A DNA stretch of 64,000 nucleotides from Streptomyces daqingensis (GTDB lineage Bacteria; Actinomycetota; Actinomycetes; Streptomycetales; Streptomycetaceae). Within the stretch, counting starts at the first letter, position 1, and each line of letters starts with the position of its first letter. A program made the translations under genes and the position numbers. Below the pieces are notes generated by a model, which did not search any database, was not told the DNA's origin, and worked only from the letters and a program-made list of their open reading frames with translations. Positions 16,891 to 25,876 of the stretch are shown here, one piece after another. The stretch is from the NCBI RefSeq assembly GCF_014645895.1, contig NZ_BMMP01000013.1, forward strand, positions 127,478-191,477, read 5' to 3'.

Positions 16891-17673
16891 CCGCACCCAG
16901 GCCGCGGCCTGCTCCGGCTCCTCCACGGTCTGCGTGCCCTCCACCACGGGCGGACGGCGCACGAGGACGACGGGCAGGCCCGCCTCGCGGGCGGCGACGA
17001 GCTTCGGCGCGGTCGCCGCGCCGCCGCTGTCCTTGCTGACCAGGACGTCGACGCGGTGCCTGCTCAGCAGTTCGCGCTCGTCCTCGAGACGGAACGGGCC
17101 GCGGTCGAGCACGGTCTCCAGGTGCGCGGGCAGCGGGGGCTGCGGCGGGTCGACGCAGCGCAGGAGGAACCACAGCCCGTCGAGGTGCGCGAAGGCCGGC
17201 AGGCCCGTACGTCCCGTGGTGAGGAAGACCCGCTTCCCCAGGGCGGGCAGCATCTCCGCGGCCTCGGCCAGCGAGGCGGCGGGACGCCAGTCGTCACCCT
17301 CGGCGGGCTCCCAGCCGGGCCGCCGCAGCACGAGGAGGGGAACATGGGCGAGGGACGCGGCCTGCGCCGCGTGGGAACTGATCGTGCCGGCGAAAGGATG
17401 GGTGGCGTCGATGAGCACGTCCGTCCGGTGCTCCCGCAGCCAGCGAGCCATGCCCTGGGCACCGCCGAACCCCCCGACGCGCACGGCGCCCGGCACCCGC
17501 GCGGGGCTGGCGACCCGCCCGGCGAGCGACGTCGTGACATGCAGGGGCACGGCCCCCTCGGGGGACCGCTCGGCCGGGTCCCCGGTGAGCAGCCCGGCGA
17601 GACGGCGAGCCTCCGTGGTGCCGCCGAGGATCAGCACGCGGGGTGCGGCGGCGGTCTCGGCGGCACGGTGCAT
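16876..17673 (-). CDS. cobK: Precorrin-6A reductase CobK
   Basis: The 265-residue protein has the CobK/CbiJ pattern: VLILGGTTEARRLA (N-terminal dinucleotide-binding region), DVLIDATHPFAGTISSHAAQA, VFLTTGRTGLPAF and DVLVSKDSGGAATAPKLVAA. It reduces precorrin-6A to precorrin-6B with NADPH. Its start is 17 bp from the divergent cbiD start, and its end overlaps cobIJ on the other strand. The ATG at 17673 lacks a strong ribosome-binding site, so a slightly internal start is possible. Confidence 0.93.
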   Translation of the reverse strand: MHRAAETAAAPRVLILGGTTEARRLAGLLTGDPAERSPEGAVPLHVTTSLAGRVASPARVPGAVRVGGFGGAQGMARWLREHRTDVLIDATHPFAGTISSHAAQAASLAHVPLLVLRRPGWEPAEGDDWRPAASLAEAAEMLPALGKRVFLTTGRTGLPAFAHLDGLWFLLRCVDPPQPPLPAHLETVLDRGPFRLEDERELLSRHRVDVLVSKDSGGAATAPKLVAAREAGLPVVLVRRPPVVEGTQTVEEPEQAAAWVRSRLG

Positions 17674-17690
17674 CGACGGCAGGACCCTTC

Positions 17691-18842
17691 GTGACGACGT
17701 CTGACTCCGGAGCGCACGGCTCCTCCGCCCCTGGCGGACGCGACGCCCAACTCAAGCACACGGGTCTGCGGCCCGGATGGACGACCGGCGCCTGCGCGAC
17801 GGCCGCCGCCACCGCCGCCTACACCGCCCTGCTGACCGGCGAGTTCCCCGACCCGGTCACCGTCACCCTTCCCAAGGGCCGGACGCCGTCCTTCGCCCTG
17901 GCCGTCGAGTCCCTCACCCGGGGACCGGAGCGGGAGGCCATGGCGGGCGTGGTGAAGGACGCCGGAGACGACCCGGACGTCACGCACGGCGTCCTGGTCC
18001 GCGTGCGGGTGCGGGCGCTGCCGCCCGGATCAGGCGTGGTCTTCCGCGCCGGACCCGGCGTCGGGACCGTCACCCGCCCGGGTCTCCCCCTCGCCGTGGG
18101 CGAGCCCGCGGTCAACCCGGTGCCGCGGGAGATGATGCGCGAGCACCTCGGCCGCGTGGCCGCCGGGCACGGCATCACCGCGGACGCCGAGCTGACCGTG
18201 TCCGTGGACGACGGGGAGGAGATCGCCCGCTCCACCTGGAACCCGCGGCTGGGCATCCTCGGCGGTCTCTCGATCCTCGGCACCACAGGCGTCGTCGTGC
18301 CCTACTCGTGCTCGGCGTGGATCGACTCCATCAGGCGCGGCGTGGACGTCGCGCGTGCCGCCGGCCGCACCCACGTGGCGGGATGCACCGGCTCGACGTC
18401 GGAACGCACGGTCACCGCCGAATACGGCCTGCCCGAGGACGCGTTGCTGGACATGGGCGACTTCGCGGGCGCCGTCCTGAAATACGTGCGCCGCCACCCC
18501 GTCCCTCGGCTCACCGTCTGCGGCGGCTTCGCGAAGCTCTCCAAACTCGCCGCGGGGCACCTCGATCTGCACTCGGCGCGCTCCCAGGTCGACAAGCATT
18601 TCCTGGCCGCACTGGCCCGCGAGGGCGGGGCGGACGAGGAACTGGCGGCGGCGGTCGCCGGCGCCAATACAGGCCTCGCCGCACTGCAGTCGTGCGCCGC
18701 GGCGGGCGTGCCGCTGGGCGATCTGGTGGCCGCGGCGGCCCGGGACCAGGCCATCGGCGTGCTGCGCGGTGCACCGGTCACGGTCGACGTCATCTGCGTC
18801 GACCGCGCCGGCACGATCGTCGGCCGCTCCGCGCCGCGGTGA
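17691..18842 (+). CDS. cbiD: Cobalt-precorrin-5B C1-methyltransferase CbiD
   Basis: A 383-residue CbiD, recognised by LRPGWTTGACATAAATAAY at the start, ILGGLSILGTTGVVVPYS, VAGCTGSTSERT and VCGGFAKLSKLAAGHLDLHS. CbiD methylates C1 during or after ring contraction and was first defined in the oxygen-independent pathway. It performs the step done by CobF in the Pseudomonas aerobic pathway, and no cobF is seen here. GTG 17691 is chosen because AGGA lies about 6 bases upstream. The in-frame ATG at 17643 would extend into the divergent cobK gene with no homology. Confidence 0.92.
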   Translation: MTTSDSGAHGSSAPGGRDAQLKHTGLRPGWTTGACATAAATAAYTALLTGEFPDPVTVTLPKGRTPSFALAVESLTRGPEREAMAGVVKDAGDDPDVTHGVLVRVRVRALPPGSGVVFRAGPGVGTVTRPGLPLAVGEPAVNPVPREMMREHLGRVAAGHGITADAELTVSVDDGEEIARSTWNPRLGILGGLSILGTTGVVVPYSCSAWIDSIRRGVDVARAAGRTHVAGCTGSTSERTVTAEYGLPEDALLDMGDFAGAVLKYVRRHPVPRLTVCGGFAKLSKLAAGHLDLHSARSQVDKHFLAALAREGGADEELAAAVAGANTGLAALQSCAAAGVPLGDLVAAAARDQAIGVLRGAPVTVDVICVDRAGTIVGRSAPR

Positions 18843-18942
18843 GCTGGGCTGGGCTGGGCTGGGCTGCCGCCGGGCCGCCCGCGATTCGACACACGCCGCA
18901 GGCCCCCCGGCCGCTCCCGGCTCCCGGCTCCCGGCTCCGGTT
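18843..18942. repeat. Short tandem repeats between convergent cbiD and DHFR-like gene
   Basis: Immediately after the cbiD stop there are four GGGCT-type pentamers in a row (gctgggctgggctgggctgggct). About 60 bp later ctcccgg occurs three times in tandem. They are probably slippage products in a gene-free gap. No clean terminator hairpin is seen. Confidence 0.6.
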
Positions 18943-19548
18943 CTACCCGGCGGGCACCGGGCGGTAGGTGCACACGTTCACGCCCTTGGTGCTGGTGACG
19001 GTGGAGACCAGCTCCAGGGTGCGCAGCACGCCTTCGTCCGGGAAGATCCGCTTCCCGCCGCCGAGCAGCACCGGCATGATCATCAGCCGGAGTTCGTCGG
19101 CCAGTTCCTCGCGCAGGAGGGTGCGCGCCAGCGTGGGGCTGCCCATCACCACGATGTCGCCGCCCGGTGAACCGCGCAGCTCGCCGATGCGGGCGACGGC
19201 CTCACCTCCGGGGATGCGGACGGTGTTCTCCCACGTCAGGTCCTTGTCGTGGAGAGTGCCCGAGACGACGTACTTCCGGAGGGAGTTCACACGGTCCGCG
19301 AACGGGTCGCCGGCACGGTCCGGCCACGCCTCCGCCATCGCCTTCCAGGTGCGGCGCCCGAACAGCAGCGCGTCGGCCTTCGCCGTCGCGTCGTCGAAGG
19401 CGCCGCCCACCACTTCGGGGTCGAAGAAAGGGGCCGTCCAGCCACCGTGGGCGAAGCCGCCCGAAGTGTCCTCGCCGGGCCCGCCCGGCGCCTGCACGAC
19501 GCCGTCGAGACTCATGAACTCGCAGATCACGATGCGCACGCGACTCAC
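18943..19548 (-). CDS. Dihydrofolate reductase family (RibD C-terminal-like) protein
   Basis: A 201-residue protein of the DHFR-like/RibD_C family. It starts RIVICEFMSLDGVVQAPGG and contains ALLFGRRTWKAMAEAWP, KYVVSGTLHDKDLTWENT, DIVVMGSPTLARTLL and LMIMPVLLGGGKRIFP. These proteins keep the NADPH-binding fold but mostly lack a proven substrate, and they differ from true folate DHFR. It interrupts the cobalamin genes, lying between cbiD and cobM on the cobM strand, 138 bp downstream of the cobM end. No functional link is evident. Confidence 0.85.
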   Translation of the reverse strand: MSRVRIVICEFMSLDGVVQAPGGPGEDTSGGFAHGGWTAPFFDPEVVGGAFDDATAKADALLFGRRTWKAMAEAWPDRAGDPFADRVNSLRKYVVSGTLHDKDLTWENTVRIPGGEAVARIGELRGSPGGDIVVMGSPTLARTLLREELADELRLMIMPVLLGGGKRIFPDEGVLRTLELVSTVTSTKGVNVCTYRPVPAG

Positions 19549-19686
19549 CTCTCATCCGCCCGGATTCCCACCAGAATACGGAGATTCGGCGGCGTTCGCC
19601 CGTTCGTGACCGTAATGATCCGGAAACAGCGGCGGCGTGCCCGCGGACCCGACGGGGGGCGCGACGGATACGCCGCGCGTGCCGCG

Positions 19687-20460
19687 TCAGCCGCCGCTAG
19701 CGAGGGACCCCGGGCCGCAACTCCGGTCGCGGTGAGGGGAGTAGAGGTGGCTGTCGCCGAACTGCTCGGCGGCGAGGGTGCGTCCGACCATGATGACCGC
19801 GGTGCGCACGATGCCCGCCGCCTTCACCTGGGCCGCGATGCCGTCGAGCGTGCCGCGCAACACCGTCTCGTCGGGGCGGCTGGCCATGGCGACGACGGCC
19901 GTAGGGCAGCCGGCCCCGTAGTGCGGCAGCAGCTCCTCCACGACACGGTCCACGTGTCCGGCCGCCAGGTGCAGTACGAGCAGCGCGCGGCTGCGTCCGA
20001 GCGTCGCCAGGTCCTCGCCCTCGGGCATGGCCGTGGCGCGGGCCGCGATACGGGTCAGCACCACCGTCTGCCCGACGGTGGGCACCGTCAGTTCGCGTTT
20101 GAGCGCCGCTGCCGCGGCGGCGAACGCCGGTACGCCAGGCACCACTTCGTAGGGCACGCCCGCCGCGTCGAGGCGCCTCATCTGCTCCGCGACGGCGCTG
20201 AAGACGGACGGGTCGCCGGAGTGCAGCCGGGCCACGTCGTGCCCTTCGCTGTGGGCACGCACCAACTCCCCGGTGATGCGGTCCAGATCGAGCTGCGCGG
20301 TGTCCACGAGCCGTGCGCCGGGCGGGCATTCGGCGAGCAGCTCCTCCGGTACGAGGCTCCCCGCGTACAGGCAGACCCGGCAGGCGGCCAGCGTCCGCAC
20401 GCCCCGCACCGTCATGAGGTCGGCGGCGCCGGGCCCCGCACCGATGAAGTACACCGTCAC
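19687..20460 (-). CDS. cobM: Precorrin-4 C11-methyltransferase CobM
   Basis: A 257-residue CobM/CbiF SAM-dependent methyltransferase: VTVYFIGAGPGAADLMTVRG at the N-terminus, VCLYAGSLVPEELL, ARLHSGDPSVFSAVAEQ and YEVVPGVPAFAAAAAALKREL. It methylates C11 of precorrin-4. The GTG at 20460 overlaps the cobL stop (GTGA), so cobL-cobM are translationally coupled. A longer open frame upstream is non-homologous. Confidence 0.95.
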   Translation of the reverse strand: MTVYFIGAGPGAADLMTVRGVRTLAACRVCLYAGSLVPEELLAECPPGARLVDTAQLDLDRITGELVRAHSEGHDVARLHSGDPSVFSAVAEQMRRLDAAGVPYEVVPGVPAFAAAAAALKRELTVPTVGQTVVLTRIAARATAMPEGEDLATLGRSRALLVLHLAAGHVDRVVEELLPHYGAGCPTAVVAMASRPDETVLRGTLDGIAAQVKAAGIVRTAVIMVGRTLAAEQFGDSHLYSPHRDRSCGPGSLASGG

Positions 20461-21794
20461 TCTGGTTCTCCGCTCGCAGCGTCGTTCGTCCCGGCGGACG
20501 GGCCGCCCGGACCGGTTCTGGCGACGGCCCACTGGGTGACGGGCATCGCCTGCCGCCAGCCCGTGAAACCCCCCACGGGAGCCGCCTGTGCGACCGCCAG
20601 ACGGAACAGCTCCCCGCCGTGCCGGCGGTGCCACTCCCCCAACAGCGCCTCGGACTCCAGCGTCACGGCGTTGGCGACGAGCCTGCCGCCTCCCGCCAGC
20701 GCCTCCCAGCAGCGCTCCAGCACGCCGGGCACCGTCACCCCGCCGCCGACGAACACGGCGTCGGGTGCCGGGAGTTCACCCAGCGCGGCGGGCGCTTCGC
20801 CCCGCACCACCCGCAGCGACGGCACCCCGAGCGCGTCCGCGTTGCGCGCGATGCGCTCCGCCCGCACCGGGTCCCGCTCGACACTCACCGCGCGGCAGTC
20901 GCGGTGCGCACGCATCCACTCGACGGCGACGGAGCCGGAACCGCCGCCGACGTCCCACAGCAGTTCGCCGGGCGCGGGCGCGAGAGCGGCCAGCGTCGCC
21001 GCCCGGACATGGCGTTTGGTGAGCTGGCCGTCGTGTTCGTACGCGCTGTCAGGCAGGCCGGGCACGAGCGAGAGACGAGGCGCCCCCTCGGTCCGGCGGC
21101 ACTCCAGGGCGATGACGTTGAGCGGATCGCCCGGTGGATGCGCCCACTCCTCCGCGATGCCCTCGACCTGGCGCTCGCCCTCCCCTCCGAGCTGCTCCAG
21201 CACCCGCATCCGGGTCGGCCCGAAGCCGCGTTCCCGCACCAGCCCGGCGACTTCGGCGGGCGTCGCCGCTCCGGCGCTGAGTACGAGCACCCTGCGCCGG
21301 TCGTACAGCGCCGCGTTCAGACCGGACGCGGGCCGGCCCACGAGCGTGACGACCTCGGTCTCCTCCACCGTCCAACCGAGCCGGGCGCAGGCGTAGCTGA
21401 CCGACGACGGGTGGGGCAGCACCGACAGCCGCTCCGCGCCCGCCACTTCGGCGAGCAGACGGCCGATTCCGTAGAACATCGGGTCGCCGCTGGCCAGTAC
21501 GCACACGCGGCGGCCCTCGTACTCGGCGAGCAGGCGGGAGACGGCAGGGCGCAGCGGCGACGGCCAGGCGACGCGCTCTCCGGCGCATCCCCGCGGCAGC
21601 AGGGCGAGTTGGCGCTCACCGCCGATGAGCACCTGGGCCTCGCGCAGCGCGTCGCGGGCGGCGGCGGCGAGGCCGGGCCAGCCGTCGGCGCCGATACCGA
21701 CGACGGTCACTGCCGGCCGGTCGGGACGTGCGCGGGCCACTGCTGCCACCTCGGCTTCGGGACGGGGACGCAGCCGACTGTACTGACCGGTCAC
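20457..21794 (-). CDS. cobL: Precorrin-6Y C5,15-methyltransferase (decarboxylating) CobL
   Basis: A 445-residue fusion of a CbiE domain (starts VTVVGIGADGWPGL; has VLASGDPMFYGIGRLL and LPHPSSVSYACARLGW) and a CbiT domain (LTKRHVRAATLAALAP, LLWDVGGGSGSVAVEWMR, VFVGGGVTVPGVLE). It methylates C5 and C15 and decarboxylates the acetate side chain to yield precorrin-8X. GTG 21794 has GGGAAGA just upstream. A later GTG at 21710, directly before VTVVGIG, is an alternative that would remove an Arg/Pro-rich extension. It is first in a two-gene unit with cobM. Confidence 0.94.
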   Translation of the reverse strand: MTGQYSRLRPRPEAEVAAVARARPDRPAVTVVGIGADGWPGLAAAARDALREAQVLIGGERQLALLPRGCAGERVAWPSPLRPAVSRLLAEYEGRRVCVLASGDPMFYGIGRLLAEVAGAERLSVLPHPSSVSYACARLGWTVEETEVVTLVGRPASGLNAALYDRRRVLVLSAGAATPAEVAGLVRERGFGPTRMRVLEQLGGEGERQVEGIAEEWAHPPGDPLNVIALECRRTEGAPRLSLVPGLPDSAYEHDGQLTKRHVRAATLAALAPAPGELLWDVGGGSGSVAVEWMRAHRDCRAVSVERDPVRAERIARNADALGVPSLRVVRGEAPAALGELPAPDAVFVGGGVTVPGVLERCWEALAGGGRLVANAVTLESEALLGEWHRRHGGELFRLAVAQAAPVGGFTGWRQAMPVTQWAVARTGPGGPSAGTNDAASGEPE

Positions 21795-21884
21795 TCTTCC
21801 CCTGCACGGCAGGGCACCCGGGTCCGCCCAGGTCGGGGCGTCGTGGGGGCAGCCGCCGTGACCCCGTCCGGGCCTTCTCCGGCC

Positions 21885-22094
21885 TCAGGACCTCCCGTCG
21901 GCGAAGCGGAGGAATGCGGCCCAGGCGCCGGGGGTCGCCGAAAGCACCGGCCCGGAGGGGCACTTGGAGTCGCGCACCAGCACCGCGCCTGCGGGGCTCG
22001 CCACCTCGACGCAGTTGCCGCCCTCGCTACCGCTGTAGCCGGACTTGCACCACGTCAGCCCGCTTGAAGTTCGCGCACCGCCTGTGCTGTTCAT
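21885..22094 (-). CDS. DUF397 family small protein
   Basis: A 69-residue DUF397 protein with the hallmark WCKSGYSGSEGGNCVEVA and VLVRDSKCPSGPVL. DUF397 proteins nearly always sit beside an HTH/DUF5753 regulator in actinomycetes, where they act as small partners (WhiJ/AbaA-type loci). The ATG follows GGGAGGATC. Here the partner regulator immediately upstream is truncated. Confidence 0.85.
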   Translation of the reverse strand: MNSTGGARTSSGLTWCKSGYSGSEGGNCVEVASPAGAVLVRDSKCPSGPVLSATPGAWAAFLRFADGRS

Positions 22095-22125
22095 GATCCT
22101 CCCACCAGATCGTCCTCGCAGGCGC

Positions 22126-22653
22126 TCAGCCCTGAGGAGAGCGTGAAGTCGCTGGCCACGGCTTGCGCTCGAAGACCTGCTTGCGGTCGAGCCGCGCCGA
22201 CACGCGCTCCTCCTCTTCCTCCGGACTGATCGGCGGGTACAGGCAGGAGAACACCGCCCGCGCGTACGCCTCCGTCTGGAGCAGGCCGGGTACCACGTGG
22301 TTCTCGTACGACAGCAGCGTCAGGGCCTCCTGCTCGTGCTCGACGAAGTCCTGCGCGAACGCCGGGAACCGCTCCCGCTCGGGCACGTTGGCCACCGCCA
22401 CCGCCAGCACGCCCTTCGTGTCGAGCAGTTCGTCGAGCTGTGCGGCGAGGTCCGGCTTGAGAGGTCTGCGGCCCTGCTCGATGGAGCCGATGGTGTCCTC
22501 GTGCACGCACAGCCGCTCGGCCAGCGCGGGCTGCGTGATGCGGGCGGCCTTGCGGAACTGCCCGACCTGGGCGGCTCCGATCACATGCCACGACGAGTAC
22601 TTCTTCGGCTTCCTGGTGCGAACTGGAGCTGGACCGGCGGCCGGGTCCGGCAA
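22126..22653 (-). pseudogene. Truncated HTH/DUF5753 (WhiJ-like) transcription regulator
   Basis: The 175-residue product has an XRE-type helix-turn-helix (ARITQPALAERLCVHEDTIGSIEQG, about 35-60) and the beginning of a DUF5753 domain (LTLLSYENHVVPGLLQTEAYARAVFS, ARLDRKQVFERKP). It then ends abruptly in WPATSRSPQG. Intact family members run to about 270-290 residues (compare the 314-residue one at 29572-30516 here), so roughly 100 residues of the DUF5753 domain are missing. Only 31 bp separate the stop from the DUF397 start. A deletion with loss of frame is the simplest explanation. A short functional form cannot be ruled out, because the HTH is intact. Confidence 0.7.
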
Positions 22654-22728
22654 GCGAGGGCCGCGTCCCTTAGCCGTCCGTCCGCACGGCAGGCGAACAC
22701 CCCTACCCCTGGGGGCCGTTCGTCACGT

Positions 22729-24840
22729 TCAGGGCTGCCGCTTCGGGGCGTCCCGCAGTGCGCCGTAGGGCACGCTCGCCTTGACGAGGACCTCCTCGAA
22801 CTCCTCCTCCGGGGAGGACCGGCTGGTGATCGCCCCGCCGATGCCGAAGGACGCGGTGCCGTCCTCCACGACCACGGTCCGGATGACGATGTTCAGGTCC
22901 AGCGAGCCGTCGAAGCCGAGCCAGCCCAGCGCTCCCGAGTAGATGCCGCGGGCCTCGCCCTCCAGATCGCCGATGATCTCCATGGTCCGCTTCTTCGGCG
23001 CGCCGGTCATCGACCCGCCGGGGAAGCAGGCACGTACGGCGGAGAGCGCGGAGCTGCCGGGACGCAGCATGCCGCGGACGGTGGAGACCATCTGGTGGAC
23101 GGACGTGTAGCTCTCGATCGCGAACGCCTCCGGCACGTGGACGCTGCCGGGCTCGCAGACGGCGTTCAGGTCGTGGCGGACGAGGTCGACGATCATGAGG
23201 TTCTCCGCGCGGTCCTTCACGGACTCCGTGAGCTCCCGCCGCAGCGCCTCGTCCTGGGACGGCGTGGCCCCCCGTGGCCGGGTGCCCTTGATGGGCCGCG
23301 ATTCGACGACACCGTCGGCACCGGCGCGCAGGAACGTTTCGGGCGAGGAGCTGAGTATCTCGGTGCCGCCGAAGCGCAGGTACGCCCCGTACGGCACCGG
23401 GCTGATGCGCCGCATCCGGGCGTAGACCTCCTGTCCGGAGGCGACGGGGAGGCCGGTCGCGCGGTTGGTCAGGCAGATCTCGTAGCTCTCGCCGTCGCGT
23501 ATGAGTTCCTGCGCGCGCTTGACCTTGTCCAGATAGCGCGCCTCGTCGTCTCGCAGGTCGAGACGCGACTCGTGCACCGGGCCGGGACGGAAGGCGACGG
23601 CGGCCCGGTCCAGTCCGTACGGCACACCTGTGCCGTGGCTGTCCCGCGCGCCGTCGCCACTGCCGTGGGCGCCGGCCGCCCCGGGCGCCGGCTCGCCGGG
23701 CGGGACGGCTCCGCACAGGTAGGCGCGGCCTTCCCGGTGGTCGAAGAGGAGGAACTCGCGCGTGTGCAGGAACCAGGCGTCCGGCGTCGTGGCCCGGAAC
23801 CGCTCCGAGCCGCCCGTCAGTGCCTGCAGCTCGTACCCGAAGTAGCCGACCAGGCCGCCCTTGAACGGCCACGGCCACTCCCGTCCGTCCGGCGGCTCCA
23901 GCTCCACCCGCACGGCGGACGTGACCTGTTCCAGCAGTTCGAAGACGTCTCCTTCGACGGCCGCCCGGCCCGAGGGCCCTTCGAGCGTGAGGGTGCGCGA
24001 AGGGAGGTCGTAGCTGAACGCGACGGCACCCGCGCCGCTGCCGCCCCCCATGACCGATAGCCGCGCTTCGGGGTGCTCGCTGTTCTCCGAGTCGAGCCAG
24101 AAGGCTCGGGGGTCGCCGGCGTAGCGGCGCGCGAACTCCTCCTCGGGGCTGCCGGCGTCCGGCAGCGGAACCGCCCTCAGGGCGAGCCGGGTCTCGCCTC
24201 CCGCCTCCTCGAAGGCGCGGACGGCGGGGGCGGCGAGGGCGGGACGGGACGCCGTGCCGCCCCGGACGTGGCGGGAGGCCATCTGCAGGAAGTTCGACAG
24301 GATGCGGTGCCCGCCCTGCGTCTCGATCGACTCCGGGTGGAACTGCACGCCCCAGACCGGCAGTTCACGGTGGGCGAGGCCCATCACCAGGCCGTCCGCG
24401 TTCCAGGCGACGGCCTCCAGCTCGTCGGGCAGGCCGGTGCTGACGAGGGAGTGGTACCGGACCACGGGCAGGTCCTGGGGCAGCCCTTCGAAGAGTCCCG
24501 TGGCGGTGTGCGTGACGGTGTCGACGATGCCGTGCACGGGTTCGGGGGCGCGTGCCGTGGTGCCGCCGAAGAACTCGGCGATGCCCTGGTGGCCGAGGCA
24601 GATCCCCAGGACGGGCAGTCCGCAGCGGGCGATGACCTCCGCGCAGACCCCGAAGTCCGCCTCCTCCGAGGGGCGCCCGGGCCCGGGCGAGAGCACGACG
24701 GCGTCGGCCCACTGGAGCGGCAGGTACGCGTAAGGGGTCGAGTTGGGCACGATCACGGGCGACTCGCCGCCGACCTCGTACAGGTACTGGGCGACGTTGT
24801 TGGTGAACGAGTCGTAGTTGTCGATCAGGACGACGTTCAC
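22729..24840 (-). CDS. pabAB: Aminodeoxychorismate synthase, fused components (PabA-PabB)
   Basis: A 703-residue fusion. The N-terminal type 1 glutamine amidotransferase (1-190) has VVLIDNYDSFTNNVAQYL, catalytic Cys81 in LGICLGHQGIAEFFGG and the His/Glu of VQFHPESIETQGG. The C-terminal chorismate-utilising domain has SSSPETFLRAG, SRPIKGTRPRG, RAENLMIVDLVRHDL and FPGGSMTGAPKKRTMEII. The PIKGT lysine is characteristic of PabB; anthranilate synthase has Ala there. It should therefore make 4-amino-4-deoxychorismate for p-aminobenzoate, either for folate or for a PABA-derived natural product, where fused PabAB is common in Streptomyces. GTG 24840 follows a G-rich ribosome-binding site; the upstream frame extension is not homologous. 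Confidence 0.92.
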   Translation of the reverse strand: MNVVLIDNYDSFTNNVAQYLYEVGGESPVIVPNSTPYAYLPLQWADAVVLSPGPGRPSEEADFGVCAEVIARCGLPVLGICLGHQGIAEFFGGTTARAPEPVHGIVDTVTHTATGLFEGLPQDLPVVRYHSLVSTGLPDELEAVAWNADGLVMGLAHRELPVWGVQFHPESIETQGGHRILSNFLQMASRHVRGGTASRPALAAPAVRAFEEAGGETRLALRAVPLPDAGSPEEEFARRYAGDPRAFWLDSENSEHPEARLSVMGGGSGAGAVAFSYDLPSRTLTLEGPSGRAAVEGDVFELLEQVTSAVRVELEPPDGREWPWPFKGGLVGYFGYELQALTGGSERFRATTPDAWFLHTREFLLFDHREGRAYLCGAVPPGEPAPGAAGAHGSGDGARDSHGTGVPYGLDRAAVAFRPGPVHESRLDLRDDEARYLDKVKRAQELIRDGESYEICLTNRATGLPVASGQEVYARMRRISPVPYGAYLRFGGTEILSSSPETFLRAGADGVVESRPIKGTRPRGATPSQDEALRRELTESVKDRAENLMIVDLVRHDLNAVCEPGSVHVPEAFAIESYTSVHQMVSTVRGMLRPGSSALSAVRACFPGGSMTGAPKKRTMEIIGDLEGEARGIYSGALGWLGFDGSLDLNIVIRTVVVEDGTASFGIGGAITSRSSPEEEFEEVLVKASVPYGALRDAPKRQP

Positions 24841-25221
24841 GGTCTGTCCCCCGCCGCTGCGGTGCGCGAGATCATGTGGCCCTCCTGCGGACGTCCCGGC
24901 GACGACGCGCCCCGGGATCCCCCGGGTTTCCGTGCTCCGGGCTCCGGCCCGTCCCCCTGGCGGGCTCCCGGGAGTGCTCCCGAGCCGAGGGACCCGGCCC
25001 CGAGTGCGGGCGCGCATGTCGAGTCTTCCGTCCCGTCCCGTCGCCGGACGGTCCAGCTCGGGGTCGTGTCCCCGGCGGTTCGGGCGTCGGAGTCAATGAT
25101 AGGGATGCCGCGCCCGTCCACGACGGGGCCCGGCGCCCGGCCCGCCCACAGGCCGCCCACGGGCCGTCCACGCCGTCTCCCCGGGGCTGACCGGCTGACC
25201 GGCAGCGGCCGCCCACCGTGC
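24841..25221. other. Intergenic region upstream of pabAB
   Basis: No gene is seen in these 381 bp. On the - strand TATCAT (25101 to 25096) resembles a -10 box for pabAB, but it lies about 255 bp upstream of the start and has no clear -35 partner. Confidence 0.3.
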
Positions 25222-25876
25222 TCACATGGCGTTCTCGCGGACGCGCGGGTCCCGCCGGGCCAGGGCCACCCCCGCCCGCATGGCGAAGCTCGCCGCGAGG
25301 ATGACGCCGCCCAGCACGAGACAGCCGAGCGTGCCCTGGCAGAGCACCAGCCAGCTCAGGGCGAGGGGGGGTAATGGCCTCCGACAGCGTCCACCGCATG
25401 CCGAAGAAGCCCTGGTACTGCCCGTACTTCCGGTCCGGTACGAGCCGGAAGCTGATCTCCGTCATGCTCGCCGTCTGCTGCGTCTCGCCGAGCGTGAGCA
25501 CGACGACGGCCGCGAGCAGCGCGAGTGCCGCGCCGAGCGGCGAACGGGGCGTCCCGGAGACGGCGTAGAGGGTCGTCCCCGCGAAGAGCAGCAGCCCGGA
25601 CCACCGCAGAGTGCGCAGTCCGTCGTCGATGCTCCTGACGCCCTTGGCCACGCGGTACTGGAAGGAGCACCACCAGGACGCCGTGAGCGCGGCACCTTAG
25701 TGGACCGGGTCCAGGCCCACGATGCGCGTGAAGTACAGGGCGGCGACGACGTAGAAGATGCCGTCGCCCATGCAACTGACGACGTAGGAGACCGCGAACG
25801 GACGCCCGCCCCGGGCTGCCGTCCGGCGTCGCGGTACGGGCCTGCGCCCGGGGCTCCCCTGCGTCCCGCGCCGCAT
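25222..25876 (-). pseudogene. MFS transporter pseudogene
   Basis: Three pieces of a major-facilitator transporter lie in order on the - strand but in different frames. The first transmembrane segment (SYVVSCMGDGIFYVVAALYF) ends at a stop at 25697-25699. A middle part follows (LRTLRWSGLLLFAGTTLYAV through GQYQGFFGMRWTLSEAI). The last helix (LALSWLVLCQGTLGCLVLGG) then continues in a third frame after a run of seven G (25364-25370) and stops at 25222-25224. Between the first and second pieces about 150 or more residues expected in an MFS protein are missing. The gene is clearly inactive through deletion plus a homopolymer frameshift. Confidence 0.8.

Noticed and set aside
22729..24840. Anthranilate synthase
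   Set aside because: The PIKGT lysine and PabA-PabB fusion pattern fit aminodeoxychorismate synthase instead.
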